Source: Stenotrophomonas nitritireducens
Lineage (GTDB): Bacteria; Pseudomonadota; Gammaproteobacteria; Xanthomonadales; Xanthomonadaceae
Assembly (NCBI RefSeq): GCF_001431425.1
Contig: NZ_LDJG01000014.1
Span: 55,465-119,464 of the forward strand
Length of the DNA stretch: 64,000 nt
Direction: 5' to 3'
Shown: positions 1-8,198 of the stretch, in pieces
Layout of the letters: every line of letters starts with the position of its first letter
Numbering within the stretch: position 1 is the first letter of the stretch
Translations under genes and position numbers: made by a program
The notes under the pieces: model-generated
The model's database searches: none
What the model saw: the letters and a program-made list of their open reading frames with translations, nothing else
Told to the model about the DNA's origin: nothing

Positions 1-457
1 GGCCGCCGGCATTGGTGGCCAGATTGCCGCCGATGCTGCAGATCTCGAAGCTGGACGGGTCCGGCGGCCAGAACAGGCCGTGCGGCTGCAGCGCCTGCTG
101 CAGGTCGCCGTTGAGCACGCCCGGCTCGACCACCGCGCAGCGGTCGCCGGGACGCAGCGCGAGGATGCGGTCCATGCGCGCGAACGAGAGCACGATGCCG
201 CCGGCGGTCGGTACCGCTGCGCCGGTGGTGCCGGTGCCGGCACCGCGACCGACCAGCGGCACGCCGTGCTCGCGGCACGCGCGCACGATGGCCTGCACCT
301 GCTCGCGGTTCTCCGGCAGTGCGACGCCCAGCGGCAGCGCGCGGCGCCAGGAGTTGTCCTGCGCATGCGCGGCGAGCGCGGCGGTGTCGGTGCGCCAGTG
401 CGCGCCGAGCAGGTCGGAAAGCGCTCGGTCGAAAGCGGCGGGAAGATTGCGGTCCAT
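1..457 (-). CDS. FAD-binding oxidase, GlcD/lactate-dehydrogenase type (3' part outside window)
   Basis: Only the first 152 residues are present; the gene runs off the left edge of the window. The visible part is the N-terminal half of a PCMH-type FAD-binding domain: a P-L-V-G-R-G-A-G-T-G motif at about residues 67-76 and S-I-G-G-N-L-A-T-N-A-G-G at 141-152, the two pyrophosphate-binding loops of the GlcD/DLD family. Such enzymes oxidise 2-hydroxy acids (glycolate, D-lactate or D-2-hydroxyglutarate); the substrate cannot be told without the C-terminal half. The ATG at 457 lies 9 bases after the stop of the upstream tlpA-like gene, so it is probably the last visible gene of the lpoA-yraN operon. 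Confidence 0.85.
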   Translation of the reverse strand, partial: MDRNLPAAFDRALSDLLGAHWRTDTAALAAHAQDNSWRRALPLGVALPENREQVQAIVRACREHGVPLVGRGAGTGTTGAAVPTAGGIVLSFARMDRILALRPGDRCAVVEPGVLNGDLQQALQPHGLFWPPDPSSFEICSIGGNLATNAGG

Positions 458-466
458 CACCGCATT

Positions 467-1036
467 CTAGGGCGATGGCGCGTTGCCGGGCGGCCGGTTG
501 CGGATCTCGTCCGGCAACAGGGCGACGATTTCTTCCATGAAGCCGGGCAGCGCGTCTGCCGAATAGCCCACGTGGATCGAGGCGATGCGGCCCTCGTGGC
601 CGAGCACCAGCATGCGCGGTATGGCGCGAACGCCATAGCGTGCGGCGGTTTCGCCCTTGCCGTCGAACACGTATTCCAGATCGAGCTTGCCGTTGCGGCG
701 GGCGAAGGCGAACACGTCCGCGCGCGGCTCGCCCCAGTTCACCGCGATCACTTCCAGCGCGTCCTTGCCCACCACTTTCTGCAGCTGCGCCAGTATCGGC
801 AGTTCGCGCATGCAGGGCCCGCACCAGCTGGCCCAGAAGGTCAGCACCACGATCCTGCCGCGGTGCTGTTCCAGGTCGACCATCTGGCCCTGGCGGTTGT
901 TGCCCAGCAGGGGCGGCGGGAATTCGCCAACCCGCGGCGATGCGGGGGTGTCGTCGGCGGCGTGCGAAAGCGGTGCCAGCAGCGGCAGCAGGCAGCACAA
1001 CAGCAGCCCGAAGGGCTGCCGATTACGACGTTCCAT
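467..1036 (-). CDS. TlpA-like thiol:disulfide oxidoreductase, exported
   Basis: A 189-residue thioredoxin-fold protein. Residues 1-26 form a signal peptide with a long leucine-rich core ending S-H-A. The thioredoxin active site is W-C-G-P-C at residues 71-75, preceded by T-F-W-A-S, typical of the TlpA/ResA/CcmG family that handles disulfides in the periplasm (for example cytochrome c maturation or protection of exported thiols). Length fits the family. It sits between a YdjM-type gene (20-base gap) and the FAD oxidase (9-base gap), which suggests co-transcription. The specific client protein cannot be read from the sequence. Confidence 0.88.
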   Translation of the reverse strand: MERRNRQPFGLLLCCLLPLLAPLSHAADDTPASPRVGEFPPPLLGNNRQGQMVDLEQHRGRIVVLTFWASWCGPCMRELPILAQLQKVVGKDALEVIAVNWGEPRADVFAFARRNGKLDLEYVFDGKGETAARYGVRAIPRMLVLGHEGRIASIHVGYSADALPGFMEEIVALLPDEIRNRPPGNAPSP

Positions 1037-1056
1037 GCATCTTCTCCCGGTGCGGC

Positions 1057-1602
1057 TCAGTCAGGGGCGCGGCCGCTTGCGCCTGCGGGTGATTGGATCA
1101 TCCGCCAACCCAGTACCGCCAGCGCCAGCGGCAACCATACCCAGCGCAGTTCGGACAGCACGGTCTGCAGGCCGCGCGCGCTGAAGAAGGCGTTGGCGAA
1201 GGGCGAAACGCGTATCGGCCGCCAGGGCGCGAACAGGCGCGCGTCGCTCCATGGCCACCACAGCACCACGCCGAGGCCCCCGGAGGTGAGCGCGTCGAGC
1301 AGCGGGTGCGAGAGCGCGCAGGCGAAGACGAAGGCCAGCGCCTGCCGTCTTCCTGCGTGCAGCTGCCGGTGCAGCAGGAGGGCCGATGCCGCCGGCAGGC
1401 AGGCGAACAGCAGCGAGTGGCTGGCGCCGCGATGGTCGAAGGCATCGGCGTAGGGAATGTGCAGGGCGAAGGCCAGCACGTCGGCGTCGGGCAGCATCGC
1501 GGCGGCGATGCCGGCGCCGAGCAGGCGCGTGGAAATGCGGCCGCGCTCGCTGGCGCACCACAGCGCCAGCGGGACCGCGGCATGGGTGAAAACGCTGGGC
1601 AT
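1057..1602 (-). CDS. YdjM-type metal-dependent hydrolase family membrane protein (DUF457)
   Basis: A 181-residue hydrophobic protein with the marks of the YdjM/DUF457 family: M-P-S-V-F-T-H at the start, L-P-D-A-D near residue 38, H-R-G-A-S-H-S-L after it and S-H-P-L-L-D-A-L-T in the second half. The conserved His and Asp residues are thought to bind metal, although activity is poorly established for the family. A TTG two codons upstream is possible, but the ATG at 1602 overlaps the yraN stop by one base (TGATG), which supports coupling and this start. A longer protein of the same family lies at 61717-62778. Confidence 0.85.
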   Translation of the reverse strand: MPSVFTHAAVPLALWCASERGRISTRLLGAGIAAAMLPDADVLAFALHIPYADAFDHRGASHSLLFACLPAASALLLHRQLHAGRRQALAFVFACALSHPLLDALTSGGLGVVLWWPWSDARLFAPWRPIRVSPFANAFFSARGLQTVLSELRWVWLPLALAVLGWRMIQSPAGASGRAPD

Positions 1603-1976
1603 CAGCAATCGTCGGCGCGGAAGGCGTCGCGCAGCCAGTGCAGCCGCGGCGGTTCGCCGCTGGCCTCGACCACGTCGAAGCGGCAGGGCGCCTGCGCGTG
1701 CACGGGATGGGCCGAAAGATAGAGCTGCGCGGCCAGCAGCAGGCGGCGGCGCTTGCCGGCATCGACTGAAGCGGCGCCGCCACCGAATGCGGTGTCGCGG
1801 CGGTAGCGCACTTCCACGAAGACCAGGCTGGCGGCCGCCGGGTCGAACATCACCAGATCGAGTTCGCCACCGCGGTAGCGGACGTTGCCGGCCAGCCAGC
1901 TCAGGCCTGCGTTCTCGAGGTGCCGGCGCGCGGCGGCTTCCACCGCCGCGCCGCGTGCGGCCTTGTCAGCGGCCAT
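1602..1976 (-). CDS. yraN: YraN family protein (UPF0102, nuclease-like)
   Basis: A 124-residue UPF0102 protein. It opens with a helical segment, then R-G-G-E-L-D-L-V and V-F-V-E-V-R-Y-R, which form the restriction-endonuclease-like core (acidic residues plus V-E-V-R) typical of the family, and A-G-K-R-R-R-L after it. Function is unknown, though the fold suggests a role with nucleic acids. The ATG at 1976 was chosen because the N-terminus then matches the family length; a longer frame reaches far into lpoA. It overlaps the last 11 bases of lpoA, the same order (lpoA then yraN) seen in many gammaproteobacteria. Confidence 0.92.
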   Translation of the reverse strand: MAADKAARGAAVEAAARRHLENAGLSWLAGNVRYRGGELDLVMFDPAAASLVFVEVRYRRDTAFGGGAASVDAGKRRRLLLAAQLYLSAHPVHAQAPCRFDVVEASGEPPRLHWLRDAFRADDC

Positions 1977-3693
1977 CACCGATCGGCACCGGCTGGCCAC
2001 CGCTGAAGGTGGACCACGCCGGCGTGCGCAGCACATTGCCGAAGCCGTCCAGGTGCAGGGTGCCGGTGGCGCCGGCCAGGCCGCCCTGGGTGCTGTTGGC
2101 GAGCTTTTCCAGGTAGGCGGAGATCTTCCAGGCATCGAAGCCGAAGGCGAACAGGCGCGCGGCGGCACCGCGTGCGGTCGGCAGGGTGGTGGCCAGTTCG
2201 CCGGCCGCCGGCAGGCCCGGGGCGCCGCGCACGCTCCACGTTTCGCTGGGGAAGGCGATGCCGTCCAGCGCCATGTCCTCGTCGGCCTTGCCAGTACCGG
2301 AGGCCAGCTGCGAGGTGCCCACGCGCGTGGCGCCGCCCATTCCCGCCAGCGCCAGCTGCGGCGCCAGCACGCGCGCCTGCGAACCCTTGACCGCCAGGAA
2401 CACCGCGTCGACCGTGCCGGCCTGGCGCAGGCGCGCGCTCACGTCGCCCGGGGCGTCGCCGACGCTGAGGCTGGCGGCGACCTTGCCGCCACGCTCGGCG
2501 AAACGCTCGCGGAAGGCCGCGGTGGCACGGCGGCCGGTGTCGTCGTTGCTGCCGATCACCAGCACGTTGCCGCGCTCGCGGGCCAGCAGGTATTCGGCGG
2601 CCATGATGCCGTCGTCCTCCGGCGCCAGCGAGAAACCGGCGCTGCCGGCCGGCGGAGTGTCCTTGCCGCGGTTGAGCGCGAGCAGCGGTACCTGCAGCGG
2701 ATCGCGGCCGAACAGCGCATCCACTTCATCGCGGCCCAGCGGGCCGACCACAAAATCCGCGCCGCTTGCCACGGCCTTGTCGTAGGCGGCGATGGCGCCG
2801 GCCGGGGTGCCGCGGGTATCGATGAAATCGACCTGCGGGCGGCGGCGGTACTCGGCGTAGTAGCCGGCGAGCAGGCCGTCGCGCACGGGCGCGGCGGCGG
2901 TGGCCAGGTTGCCCGACAAGGGCAGTAGCACCGCCATCTTCACCGGCGGCCGGTAACCGTCCGCCTCGGCTGGCGGACGCTTGCCGGTGTCCAGCTGCCA
3001 GGCGGCATCGCGGTCGAACGGACGCGGCAGCGGCAGGCCCCGGCCGATCAGGGCGCGGCCCGCATGGTTGTAGAGCGGGTCGCCGGCCGGCAGGGCGGCA
3101 CTGCGGCTGGCGAGGCTGGCATCGTCCAGCCCCGCCAGCAGGCGGGTGATGGCGCGCTGGTTGTCGGTGCGGGCGCTGCCGGACAGCAGCACGCCGGCGC
3201 GGGCGCGGGCGCCGGCCGCGGCGAAGGCGTCGCCCGTGGCTTCCAGCGCCTGGCCGCGGGCCAGGTGCCAGCGGGCCTGCTGGGCGGCGGTGAGCTGGTC
3301 GGGCGGCTGCGTGCCCAATGCCTGCAGCACGGCGGCCGGCTGCTTGTCGGCCAGCGCCAGTTCCGCGCCCAGCAGCGCATGGCGCTGGCGGCTGGCGCCG
3401 GCCAGCTGGCGTGCCTGCACCTGCGGCAGCAGCATGCGCGCGCGGGCATCGTCGCCGGCCTCGTGCCAGGCGAAGGCGGCGTCGGCCAGCAACTGCGATT
3501 TCGCCGCGCCGCGCGCCAGCGCGGCCTCGGCCTCCAGCTGCTGCGCGGCTTCGCGCGGCTTGCCCTGTTCGAGCAGGGCGATGGCGGCCTGCTGCGCCGG
3601 CGACGTGGTCGGCGCCATGCCGGTGGTGGCGCAGCCGGCGAACAGCAGGAGCGACAGTGACAGGGCAGTGATCCGTGCGGCGGGCTTGTTCAT
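1966..3693 (-). CDS. lpoA: LpoA-type outer-membrane lipoprotein, activator of penicillin-binding protein
   Basis: A 575-residue lipoprotein: signal peptide with lipobox L-F-A-G-C (lipidated Cys21), then an Ala/Gln-rich helical TPR-like region to about residue 210 and a C-terminal periplasmic-binding-protein-like domain beginning at [10 protein letters not shown]. This is the LppC/LpoA architecture. In E. coli LpoA reaches through the periplasm to stimulate PBP1a transpeptidase activity. The ATG at 3693 gives a clean lipoprotein signal; an upstream start at 3738 would bury it. It is the first gene of a five-gene minus-strand operon and is divergent from rsmI, with 66 bases between the starts. 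Confidence 0.93.
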   Translation of the reverse strand: MNKPAARITALSLSLLLFAGCATTGMAPTTSPAQQAAIALLEQGKPREAAQQLEAEAALARGAAKSQLLADAAFAWHEAGDDARARMLLPQVQARQLAGASRQRHALLGAELALADKQPAAVLQALGTQPPDQLTAAQQARWHLARGQALEATGDAFAAAGARARAGVLLSGSARTDNQRAITRLLAGLDDASLASRSAALPAGDPLYNHAGRALIGRGLPLPRPFDRDAAWQLDTGKRPPAEADGYRPPVKMAVLLPLSGNLATAAAPVRDGLLAGYYAEYRRRPQVDFIDTRGTPAGAIAAYDKAVASGADFVVGPLGRDEVDALFGRDPLQVPLLALNRGKDTPPAGSAGFSLAPEDDGIMAAEYLLARERGNVLVIGSNDDTGRRATAAFRERFAERGGKVAASLSVGDAPGDVSARLRQAGTVDAVFLAVKGSQARVLAPQLALAGMGGATRVGTSQLASGTGKADEDMALDGIAFPSETWSVRGAPGLPAAGELATTLPTARGAAARLFAFGFDAWKISAYLEKLANSTQGGLAGATGTLHLDGFGNVLRTPAWSTFSGGQPVPIGDGR

Positions 3694-3759
3694 TCGGGAT
3701 CCGTTCAACGGCGCGCGGCGGCGCCGGGTGGGGGACACGGTAGGATTCTAACCTTGCCC

Positions 3760-4599
3760 ATGGAAAAGCCGATGATGCCCGCCGCCTCCGCCACCCTGTA
3801 CGTTGTCGCCACGCCGATCGGCAATCTGGCCGACCTGAGCCCGCGCGCGCAGGAGGTGCTGCGTTCGGTGGCGGCGATCTGCGCCGAGGACACGCGCCAC
3901 ACCGGCCAGCTGCTGTCGCACTTCGGCATCAGCCGGCCGCTGGTCGCCCTGCACGACCACAACGAGGAGGCGATGGCGCAGCGCGTGGTGGCGCGGCTGC
4001 TGGGCGGCGAATCGATGGCGGTGGTGAGCGATGCCGGCACGCCGCTGGTCAGCGACCCCGGTTTCCGGCTGGTGCGCGCCGCGCGTGCGGCCGGGGTGAA
4101 GGTGAGTCCGGTGCCCGGCGCCTGCGCGGCGATCGCGGCGTTGAGCGTGGCCGGCCTGCCCAGCGACCGTTTCGTGTTCGAGGGCTTCCTGCCGGCCAAG
4201 GGCGCGGCTCGGCGCGAGCGCCTGCAGCGGCTGGCCGGCGAGACCGGCACCCTGGTGTTCTACGAATCCTCGCACCGCATCGCCGAATCGCTGGCGGACA
4301 TGGCCGCGGCCTTCGGCGCCTCGCGTCCGGCGGTGGTCGCGCGCGAACTGACCAAGCTGTTCGAGACCGTGCTCGACGGCAGCCTGGAGCAGCTGCTTGC
4401 CGCCGTGCAGGCCGACGACAACCAGCGCAAGGGCGAGTTCGTGGTGATGGTGCAGGGCGCCGCCGACGACGAGGAGGCGAAGATCGCCGAAGGCCGCCGG
4501 CTCTACGCCAGGCTCAACGAACACCTGCCGCCATCCACCGCCGCCAAGCTCGCGGCCGAACTCAGCGGTGCGCCGCGCAAGGCGTTGTACGGGCAATGA
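3760..4599 (+). CDS. rsmI: 16S rRNA (cytidine-1402-2'-O)-methyltransferase
   Basis: A 279-residue tetrapyrrole-methylase-fold enzyme that 2'-O-methylates C1402 in the decoding centre of 16S rRNA. Family motifs are clear: V-A-T-P-I-G-N-L-A-D-L-S-P-R-A near the N-terminus, A-E-D-T-R-H-T, and S-D-A-G-T-P-L-V-S-D-P-G in the SAM-binding region. A TTG two codons upstream (3754) and an ATG-ATG pair just downstream are alternative starts. The divergent neighbour is lpoA, an order widespread in gammaproteobacteria. The partner methyltransferase for the same nucleotide, RsmH, is encoded further on at 9747. Confidence 0.95.
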   Translation: MEKPMMPAASATLYVVATPIGNLADLSPRAQEVLRSVAAICAEDTRHTGQLLSHFGISRPLVALHDHNEEAMAQRVVARLLGGESMAVVSDAGTPLVSDPGFRLVRAARAAGVKVSPVPGACAAIAALSVAGLPSDRFVFEGFLPAKGAARRERLQRLAGETGTLVFYESSHRIAESLADMAAAFGASRPAVVARELTKLFETVLDGSLEQLLAAVQADDNQRKGEFVVMVQGAADDEEAKIAEGRRLYARLNEHLPPSTAAKLAAELSGAPRKALYGQ

Positions 4600-4722
4600 C
4601 CGCTGCCGGGCCGGCAGCGGCGAGGTGATGCATCATTGGAGCTTCGATGGGCGGCGGCGGACGCCCGCGCCGTTCGGGGCAGGTCTGCAGTACGACGTTG
4701 CATGACGGCATGGGGAGAGGGG

Positions 4723-5592
4723 ATGCGCCTGTGGATACGCGTGGTATCGCTAGGTGTGCTGGCAGCGCTTGCCGGATGCGTGATGCGCTACAAGGAGGAA
4801 TACCTTGTCCGCCCCATGCCGGCGCCGGCGCCATCGCTTGAGGCGCTGAAAGACGGTTTTCCCGTGTTTACGTTCTCGGAGGCGCGGATTCCCGTCGCCG
4901 ATGGCGCGGAACTGTATTCCCTGCGCCTGCTGCGCCCGGATGCGAAGGCGACGGTGCTGTACTTCGGCGGCAATGGCTACCGGATAGGGGCGAACGCGCG
5001 TTTCAGCGCGGCGGTGTATGCGGACCTGCCGGTCAACCTGGTGCTGGTCGACCATCGCGGCTATGGCGCGAGCACTGGAGCGCCGCGCATGGAAGCGCTG
5101 ATGGACGATGCGCTGGCGGTTTACGACGACCTGCGCGCGGACAAGGCGTTGGCGGGCGTGCCATTGATCGTGCATGGGCAATCCATGGGAAGCTTCATGG
5201 CCGGTCATGTCGCCGCGCAGCGTCGGCTGGATGGCGTGGTGCTCGAAAGCTCGGCGACCACGACGGAGGCATGGGTGGCTTACCAGCGCTCGCTGCGCCC
5301 ATTCTGGCAACGGCTGCTGGTGCGCAAGGTGGAGGTCGATGGCCCGCTGGCAGGACGCGGCAACCTTGCCGTCGCGCGTGGGCTCGATGAGCCGGTGCTG
5401 TATGTGGTGGGGGCGGAGGATCGGACTACGCCGCCGGCATTTTCGCGGGAGATGTACGAGGCCACGCCGTTGCCGGTCGATCGCAGGCAGTTGCTGGTGG
5501 TGCCGGAGCGGGGTCACAACGACGCGACCCGCTCGGATGCTTTCCGCCAGGCCATGTCGGCGTTCATCGCGCGGATCGTTGCCGAGGGCTGA
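4723..5592 (+). CDS. Alpha/beta-hydrolase lipoprotein
   Basis: A 289-residue predicted lipoprotein: short basic N-terminus, hydrophobic stretch and lipobox L-A-G-C (Cys19). The rest is an alpha/beta hydrolase: F-G-G-N-G near residue 81, D-H-R-G-Y-G-A-S-T-G at 110-119, nucleophile elbow H-G-Q-S-M-G with Ser154, and a late G-H-N-D that can provide the catalytic His. It resembles the BEM46/YfhR type of serine hydrolase; substrate unknown. I chose the ATG at 4723 because it starts the lipoprotein signal; an ATG seven codons earlier (4702) is possible. Codon choice looks slightly less GC-biased than in neighbours, a hint that the gene may be accessory. Confidence 0.82.
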   Translation: MRLWIRVVSLGVLAALAGCVMRYKEEYLVRPMPAPAPSLEALKDGFPVFTFSEARIPVADGAELYSLRLLRPDAKATVLYFGGNGYRIGANARFSAAVYADLPVNLVLVDHRGYGASTGAPRMEALMDDALAVYDDLRADKALAGVPLIVHGQSMGSFMAGHVAAQRRLDGVVLESSATTTEAWVAYQRSLRPFWQRLLVRKVEVDGPLAGRGNLAVARGLDEPVLYVVGAEDRTTPPAFSREMYEATPLPVDRRQLLVVPERGHNDATRSDAFRQAMSAFIARIVAEG

Positions 5593-5630
5593 ACGCGCCG
5601 GCTGGTGTCGGCTTGAATGCAGGGATTGCT

Positions 5631-5659
5631 TCGACGCTGGAAGGGCAACGTGCGACAAT
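5631..5659 (+). promoter_or_regulatory. Candidate sigma70 promoter for rnpB
   Basis: A TCGACG box (5631-5636) and a GACAAT box (5654-5659) are 17 bases apart and each match four of six consensus positions. Transcription would start about five bases later, exactly where the P1 helix of the RNase P RNA begins. The placement is the main support. Confidence 0.5.
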
Positions 5660-5663
5660 GCGC

Positions 5664-6021
5664 GCGGCGGAGTCGGCCGGACAGTCGCGTCGTTCCTTCG
5701 GGAGCGCCGAGGAAAGTCCGGGCTCCACAGGGCAAGGTGCCAGGTAACGCCTGGGCGGCGCGAGCCGACGGAAAGTGCAACAGAAAGATACCGCCTACGT
5801 CTCCTCCGGGAGGCCGGTAAGGGTGAAATGGTGCGGTAAGAGCGCACCGCGAGTCCGGCAACGGACCGGCACGGCAAACCCCACCTGGAGCAAGACCAAA
5901 TAGGGACCTAATGGCGTGGCCCGCGTCGGGTCCGGGTAGGTTGCTCGAGCGTCACGGTGACGTGGCGCCTAGAAGAATGACTGTCCACGACAGAACCCGG
6001 CTTACAGGCCGGCTCCGCCGC
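5664..6021 (+). ncRNA. rnpB: RNase P RNA, bacterial type A
   Basis: The catalytic RNA of RNase P, which removes 5' leaders from tRNA precursors. Conserved elements appear in order: a 5' strand of helix P1 pairing with the 3' end at 6007-6021, the GAGGAAAGTCCGGGCTCCA-type block (5708-5727), ACAGAAAGATACCGCC (about 5778-5795), GGTAAGGGTGAAA, AGAGCGCACCG, and the late ACAGAACCCGGCTTAC (5992-6006) that closes the universally conserved core. Length of about 358 nt is normal. Ends are set from P1 pairing and are good to a few bases. Confidence 0.96.
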
Positions 6022-6048
6022 TTTTCCCGCCCTGCAGTCGGGAAAAGC
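6020..6048 (+). terminator. Hairpin directly after rnpB
   Basis: GCTTTTCCCG (6020-6029) pairs perfectly with CGGGAAAAGC (6039-6048) around a nine-base loop. It begins at the last bases of rnpB and could serve as its terminator or 3' processing signal, although no T-run follows. It abuts the longer hairpin that starts at 6047. Confidence 0.5.
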
Positions 6049-6090
6049 CCCAATGTTTTGTACCGCGGAGGCGGTACAAAACATTGGGGC
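6047..6090. repeat. Perfect 20-bp inverted repeat with GGAG loop
   Basis: The 20 bases at 6047-6066 are the exact reverse complement of 6071-6090, leaving only GGAG as loop. A perfect stem of this length is unusual in an intergenic region and suggests recent origin or selection. It lies between rnpB and the convergent tetA-like gene, so it could terminate in both directions; there is no T-tract on either side. Confidence 0.8.
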
Positions 6091-6105
6091 CCGGGCCTCT
6101 TGCCT

Positions 6106-6180
6106 TCCAGAACCCCGCGCCTGTCGGCGCGCCCCCTTTACTAAAGGGGGCTGTTACTAAAGGGGGCTGTTCTCCAAGTG
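6106..6180. repeat. Dispersed intergenic repeat, copy 1, with a 16-bp tandem duplication
   Basis: The block contains CCCCGCGCCTGTCGGCGCGC, then a C-run, CTTTACTAAAG and a G-run that fold as a hairpin, ending near TGG. A related block lies downstream of secA at 29978-30032, in the same order. In this copy the unit ACTAAAGGGGGCTGTT is duplicated exactly (6140-6155 and 6156-6171). No coding signal is visible. Confidence 0.6.
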
Positions 6181-6239
6181 GATGGCGTGGCTCGCTTCGC
6201 GTCGCGCTTTGGGATGAGGGCCGCTTTTTCGGGCTTGCC

Positions 6240-7484
6240 TCAAGGTGCCTGCTGTTTTTCTGCGTTGCTTTGCGCGGTGCCGGGAAGGGCAGGCTCGACG
6301 GTTGACGATGTCTCCCTTTGCCTGCGGCCGAACAGCAGTGGCAGGACCAGCAGGTTGGTGGCGGCGCCCACCGCCCAGACCAGTCCGGGCCAGAGGCCCT
6401 GGCCCAGGGCGTAGAGGGTGGTCACCAGCAGTGGGCCGGCGATGCCGATCAGGCTGGTGATGCTGGTCAGGGTGCCCTGCAGTTCGCCCTGCCGGTGGTC
6501 GTCGATGCGGCGGGTGAGCAGCGACTGCAGGGCCGGGGCGGCAAGGCCGCCGGCGGCGAACAGGGGCAGCAGCAGGAAGGGCTCCCAGCCGGAAACGGCG
6601 ATGGACAGCAACAGCAGGCCCAGCGAGTCGCCGGCCAGGCCGAGCAGCAGAGCGCGGCGTTCGCCCAGGCGCGATACCAGCGGCGCGATCGCGAACGCCT
6701 GGGTCAGGGCGTGGCACAGGCCGTAGCCGGCCAGCGACAGGCCGGCCACCCACATGCTCCAACCGAAGCGGTCCTGGCCGTACAGGATCCACAGGGTTGC
6801 CGGCCATTGCCCGACCAGGGTGACGATGGCGTATACCCCCACCAGTGGCAGCAGGCCGGGCCGTCCCTGCAGGCGATGCAGGGCAGCGAAGGCGTTCAGG
6901 CTGACCTTGCGGCGCTCGGGGTGCGGCGCCGGGCGCGATTCGGGCAGCAGCCGCCAGGTCAGCAGCAGGTTGAGGCCGTTGAGCACCGCGGCGAGCATGA
7001 ACGGTGCGCGCAGCAGCCATTCGCCGAGCAGGCCGCCCAGCACCGGGCCGGCGATGAAACCGATGCCGATGGCCGCGCCCATCTGTCCGAACCGCGCCGC
7101 GCGCTGGTCTTCGGGCGTGATGTCGGTGAGATAGGCGGCGGCCACCGCCATGTTGGCGCCGGTGACGCCGGCCAGGGCCCGGCCGAGATACAGCCAGGGC
7201 AGGGTCGGGGCGAAGGCCATCAGCAGGTAGTCCAATGCCGCGCCCGCGAGCGAGACCAGCAGTACGCGGCGTCGGCCCAGGCGGTCGCTCAGTGCCCCCA
7301 GGACCGGCGCGCACAGGAACTGCATCAAGGCGTACACCGACAGCAGCGCGCCGTAATGGAAGCTGTTGGCGGTGCGATCGCCGGTCATGCTCTGCAGCAG
7401 GCCCGGCAGGATGGGCATGATCAGGCCGAAGCCGATGGTGTCGATCAGCAGGATCGCGAGCAGGACGAACAGCGGTTTGCGCAT
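6240..7484 (-). CDS. TetA-type MFS drug (tetracycline) efflux transporter
   Basis: A 414-residue major-facilitator protein with about 12 membrane segments. Near the N-terminus, I-D-T-I-G-F-G-L-I-M-P-I-L-P is characteristic of TetA(A/C/G) efflux pumps, and motif A, G-A-L-S-D-R-L-G-R-R-R, follows in loop 2-3. Such pumps exchange a metal-tetracycline complex for a proton across the inner membrane. The start at 7484 gives the family N-terminus; a longer frame would cross the regulator. A TetR-type gene is divergent, and two tet-operator-like palindromes lie between them. Related chromosomal pairs occur in Stenotrophomonas, so this may be an intrinsic rather than acquired pump. Actual tetracycline transport is inferred. 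Confidence 0.87.
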   Translation of the reverse strand: MRKPLFVLLAILLIDTIGFGLIMPILPGLLQSMTGDRTANSFHYGALLSVYALMQFLCAPVLGALSDRLGRRRVLLVSLAGAALDYLLMAFAPTLPWLYLGRALAGVTGANMAVAAAYLTDITPEDQRAARFGQMGAAIGIGFIAGPVLGGLLGEWLLRAPFMLAAVLNGLNLLLTWRLLPESRPAPHPERRKVSLNAFAALHRLQGRPGLLPLVGVYAIVTLVGQWPATLWILYGQDRFGWSMWVAGLSLAGYGLCHALTQAFAIAPLVSRLGERRALLLGLAGDSLGLLLLSIAVSGWEPFLLLPLFAAGGLAAPALQSLLTRRIDDHRQGELQGTLTSITSLIGIAGPLLVTTLYALGQGLWPGLVWAVGAATNLLVLPLLFGRRQRETSSTVEPALPGTAQSNAEKQQAP

Positions 7485-7504
7485 GTGGGCGTCTTGTAGG
7501 AAAT

Positions 7505-7521
7505 CCCTATCGGCGATAGGG
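7505..7521. promoter_or_regulatory. tet-operator-like palindrome 1
   Basis: CCCTATCGGCGATAGGG is an inverted repeat almost identical in its arms to classical tetO (CTATCA-T-GATAG core). It lies 21 bases upstream of the tetA-like start, the position expected for repression by TetR. Confidence 0.8.
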
Positions 7522-7543
7522 TGGGGTGGATTGTTCCACATTT

Positions 7544-7559
7544 CCCTATCGGTGATAAG
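7544..7559. promoter_or_regulatory. tet-operator-like palindrome 2
   Basis: CCCTATCGGTGATAAG shares the core of the first palindrome, with one weaker arm. It ends a few bases before the chosen TetR start, so it fits autoregulation of the repressor gene. The two dyads are about 39 bases centre to centre. Confidence 0.75.
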
Positions 7560-7562
7560 TCG

Positions 7563-8198
7563 TTGAATGACTCCACTCCTCCGCGCCTGAGCCGCGAATC
7601 GGTGGTGCGGGCCGCGCTCGAACTGCTCGACGAAGTCGGTATCGACGCCCTGAGCACGCGCCGGCTGGCCGAACGGCTCGGCGTGCAGTCGCCCACGCTG
7701 TACTGGCATTTCCGAAACAAGGCCGAACTGCTTGCGGCCATGGCCGAGGCCGTCATGCAGGAGCGGCGCCAGCAGCCGCTGCCGGCGCCGGGCCAGTCAT
7801 GGCAGTCGTGGTTCATCGCCAACGCGCACGGCTTCCGCCACGCCCTGCTCGGTCGCCGCGACGGCGCCCGGCTGCACGCGGGAACGCGCCCGCAGGGCGC
7901 TCTTTTCGACGACGTCGAGGCCAAGCTGGGCGTGCTGTGCGCGGCCGGCTTCGAGCCGGTGCAGGCGATCGGCCTGCTGCTGGCGGTCAGCCGCTTCGTG
8001 GTGGGCTGGGTATTGGAAGAGCAGGCCGGGCCGGCCGACGACCTGGCCGCCGGCAACGGGCCCGACGCGGCGCGCCATCCGCTCGGTGCCAACGGGTGGC
8101 AGGAACTGGCGAAGGAGAGCCCGGACGCGATCTTCGACCGGCAACTGCGGCTGTTCGTGGCGGGGGCCGAAGGAATGATCGGTCAGCGCACCGGCTGA
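7563..8198 (+). CDS. TetR-family repressor of the divergent tetA-like pump
   Basis: A 211-residue regulator. The N-terminal helix-turn-helix is clear: S-T-R-R-L-A-E-R-L-G-V followed by Q-S-P-T-L-Y-W-H-F-R-N-K-A-E-L-L, the recognition helix signature shared with TetR classes. The C-terminal part matches the TetR_C ligand-binding core in length. An in-frame GTG at 7521 would place coding sequence over the operators; the TTG at 7563, directly after operator 2, gives the usual length for tetracycline-type TetR (about 208 residues), so I chose it. It should bind the two palindromes in the 7485-7562 gap and release on drug binding. The 3' end overlaps the convergent NRDE gene by 16 bases. Confidence 0.87.
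   Translation: MNDSTPPRLSRESVVRAALELLDEVGIDALSTRRLAERLGVQSPTLYWHFRNKAELLAAMAEAVMQERRQQPLPAPGQSWQSWFIANAHGFRHALLGRRDGARLHAGTRPQGALFDDVEAKLGVLCAAGFEPVQAIGLLLAVSRFVVGWVLEEQAGPADDLAAGNGPDAARHPLGANGWQELAKESPDAIFDRQLRLFVAGAEGMIGQRTG

Noticed and set aside
5593..5663. Short ORF directly upstream of rnpB
   Set aside because: It runs into the RNase P RNA, which is certain, and lacks coding bias.
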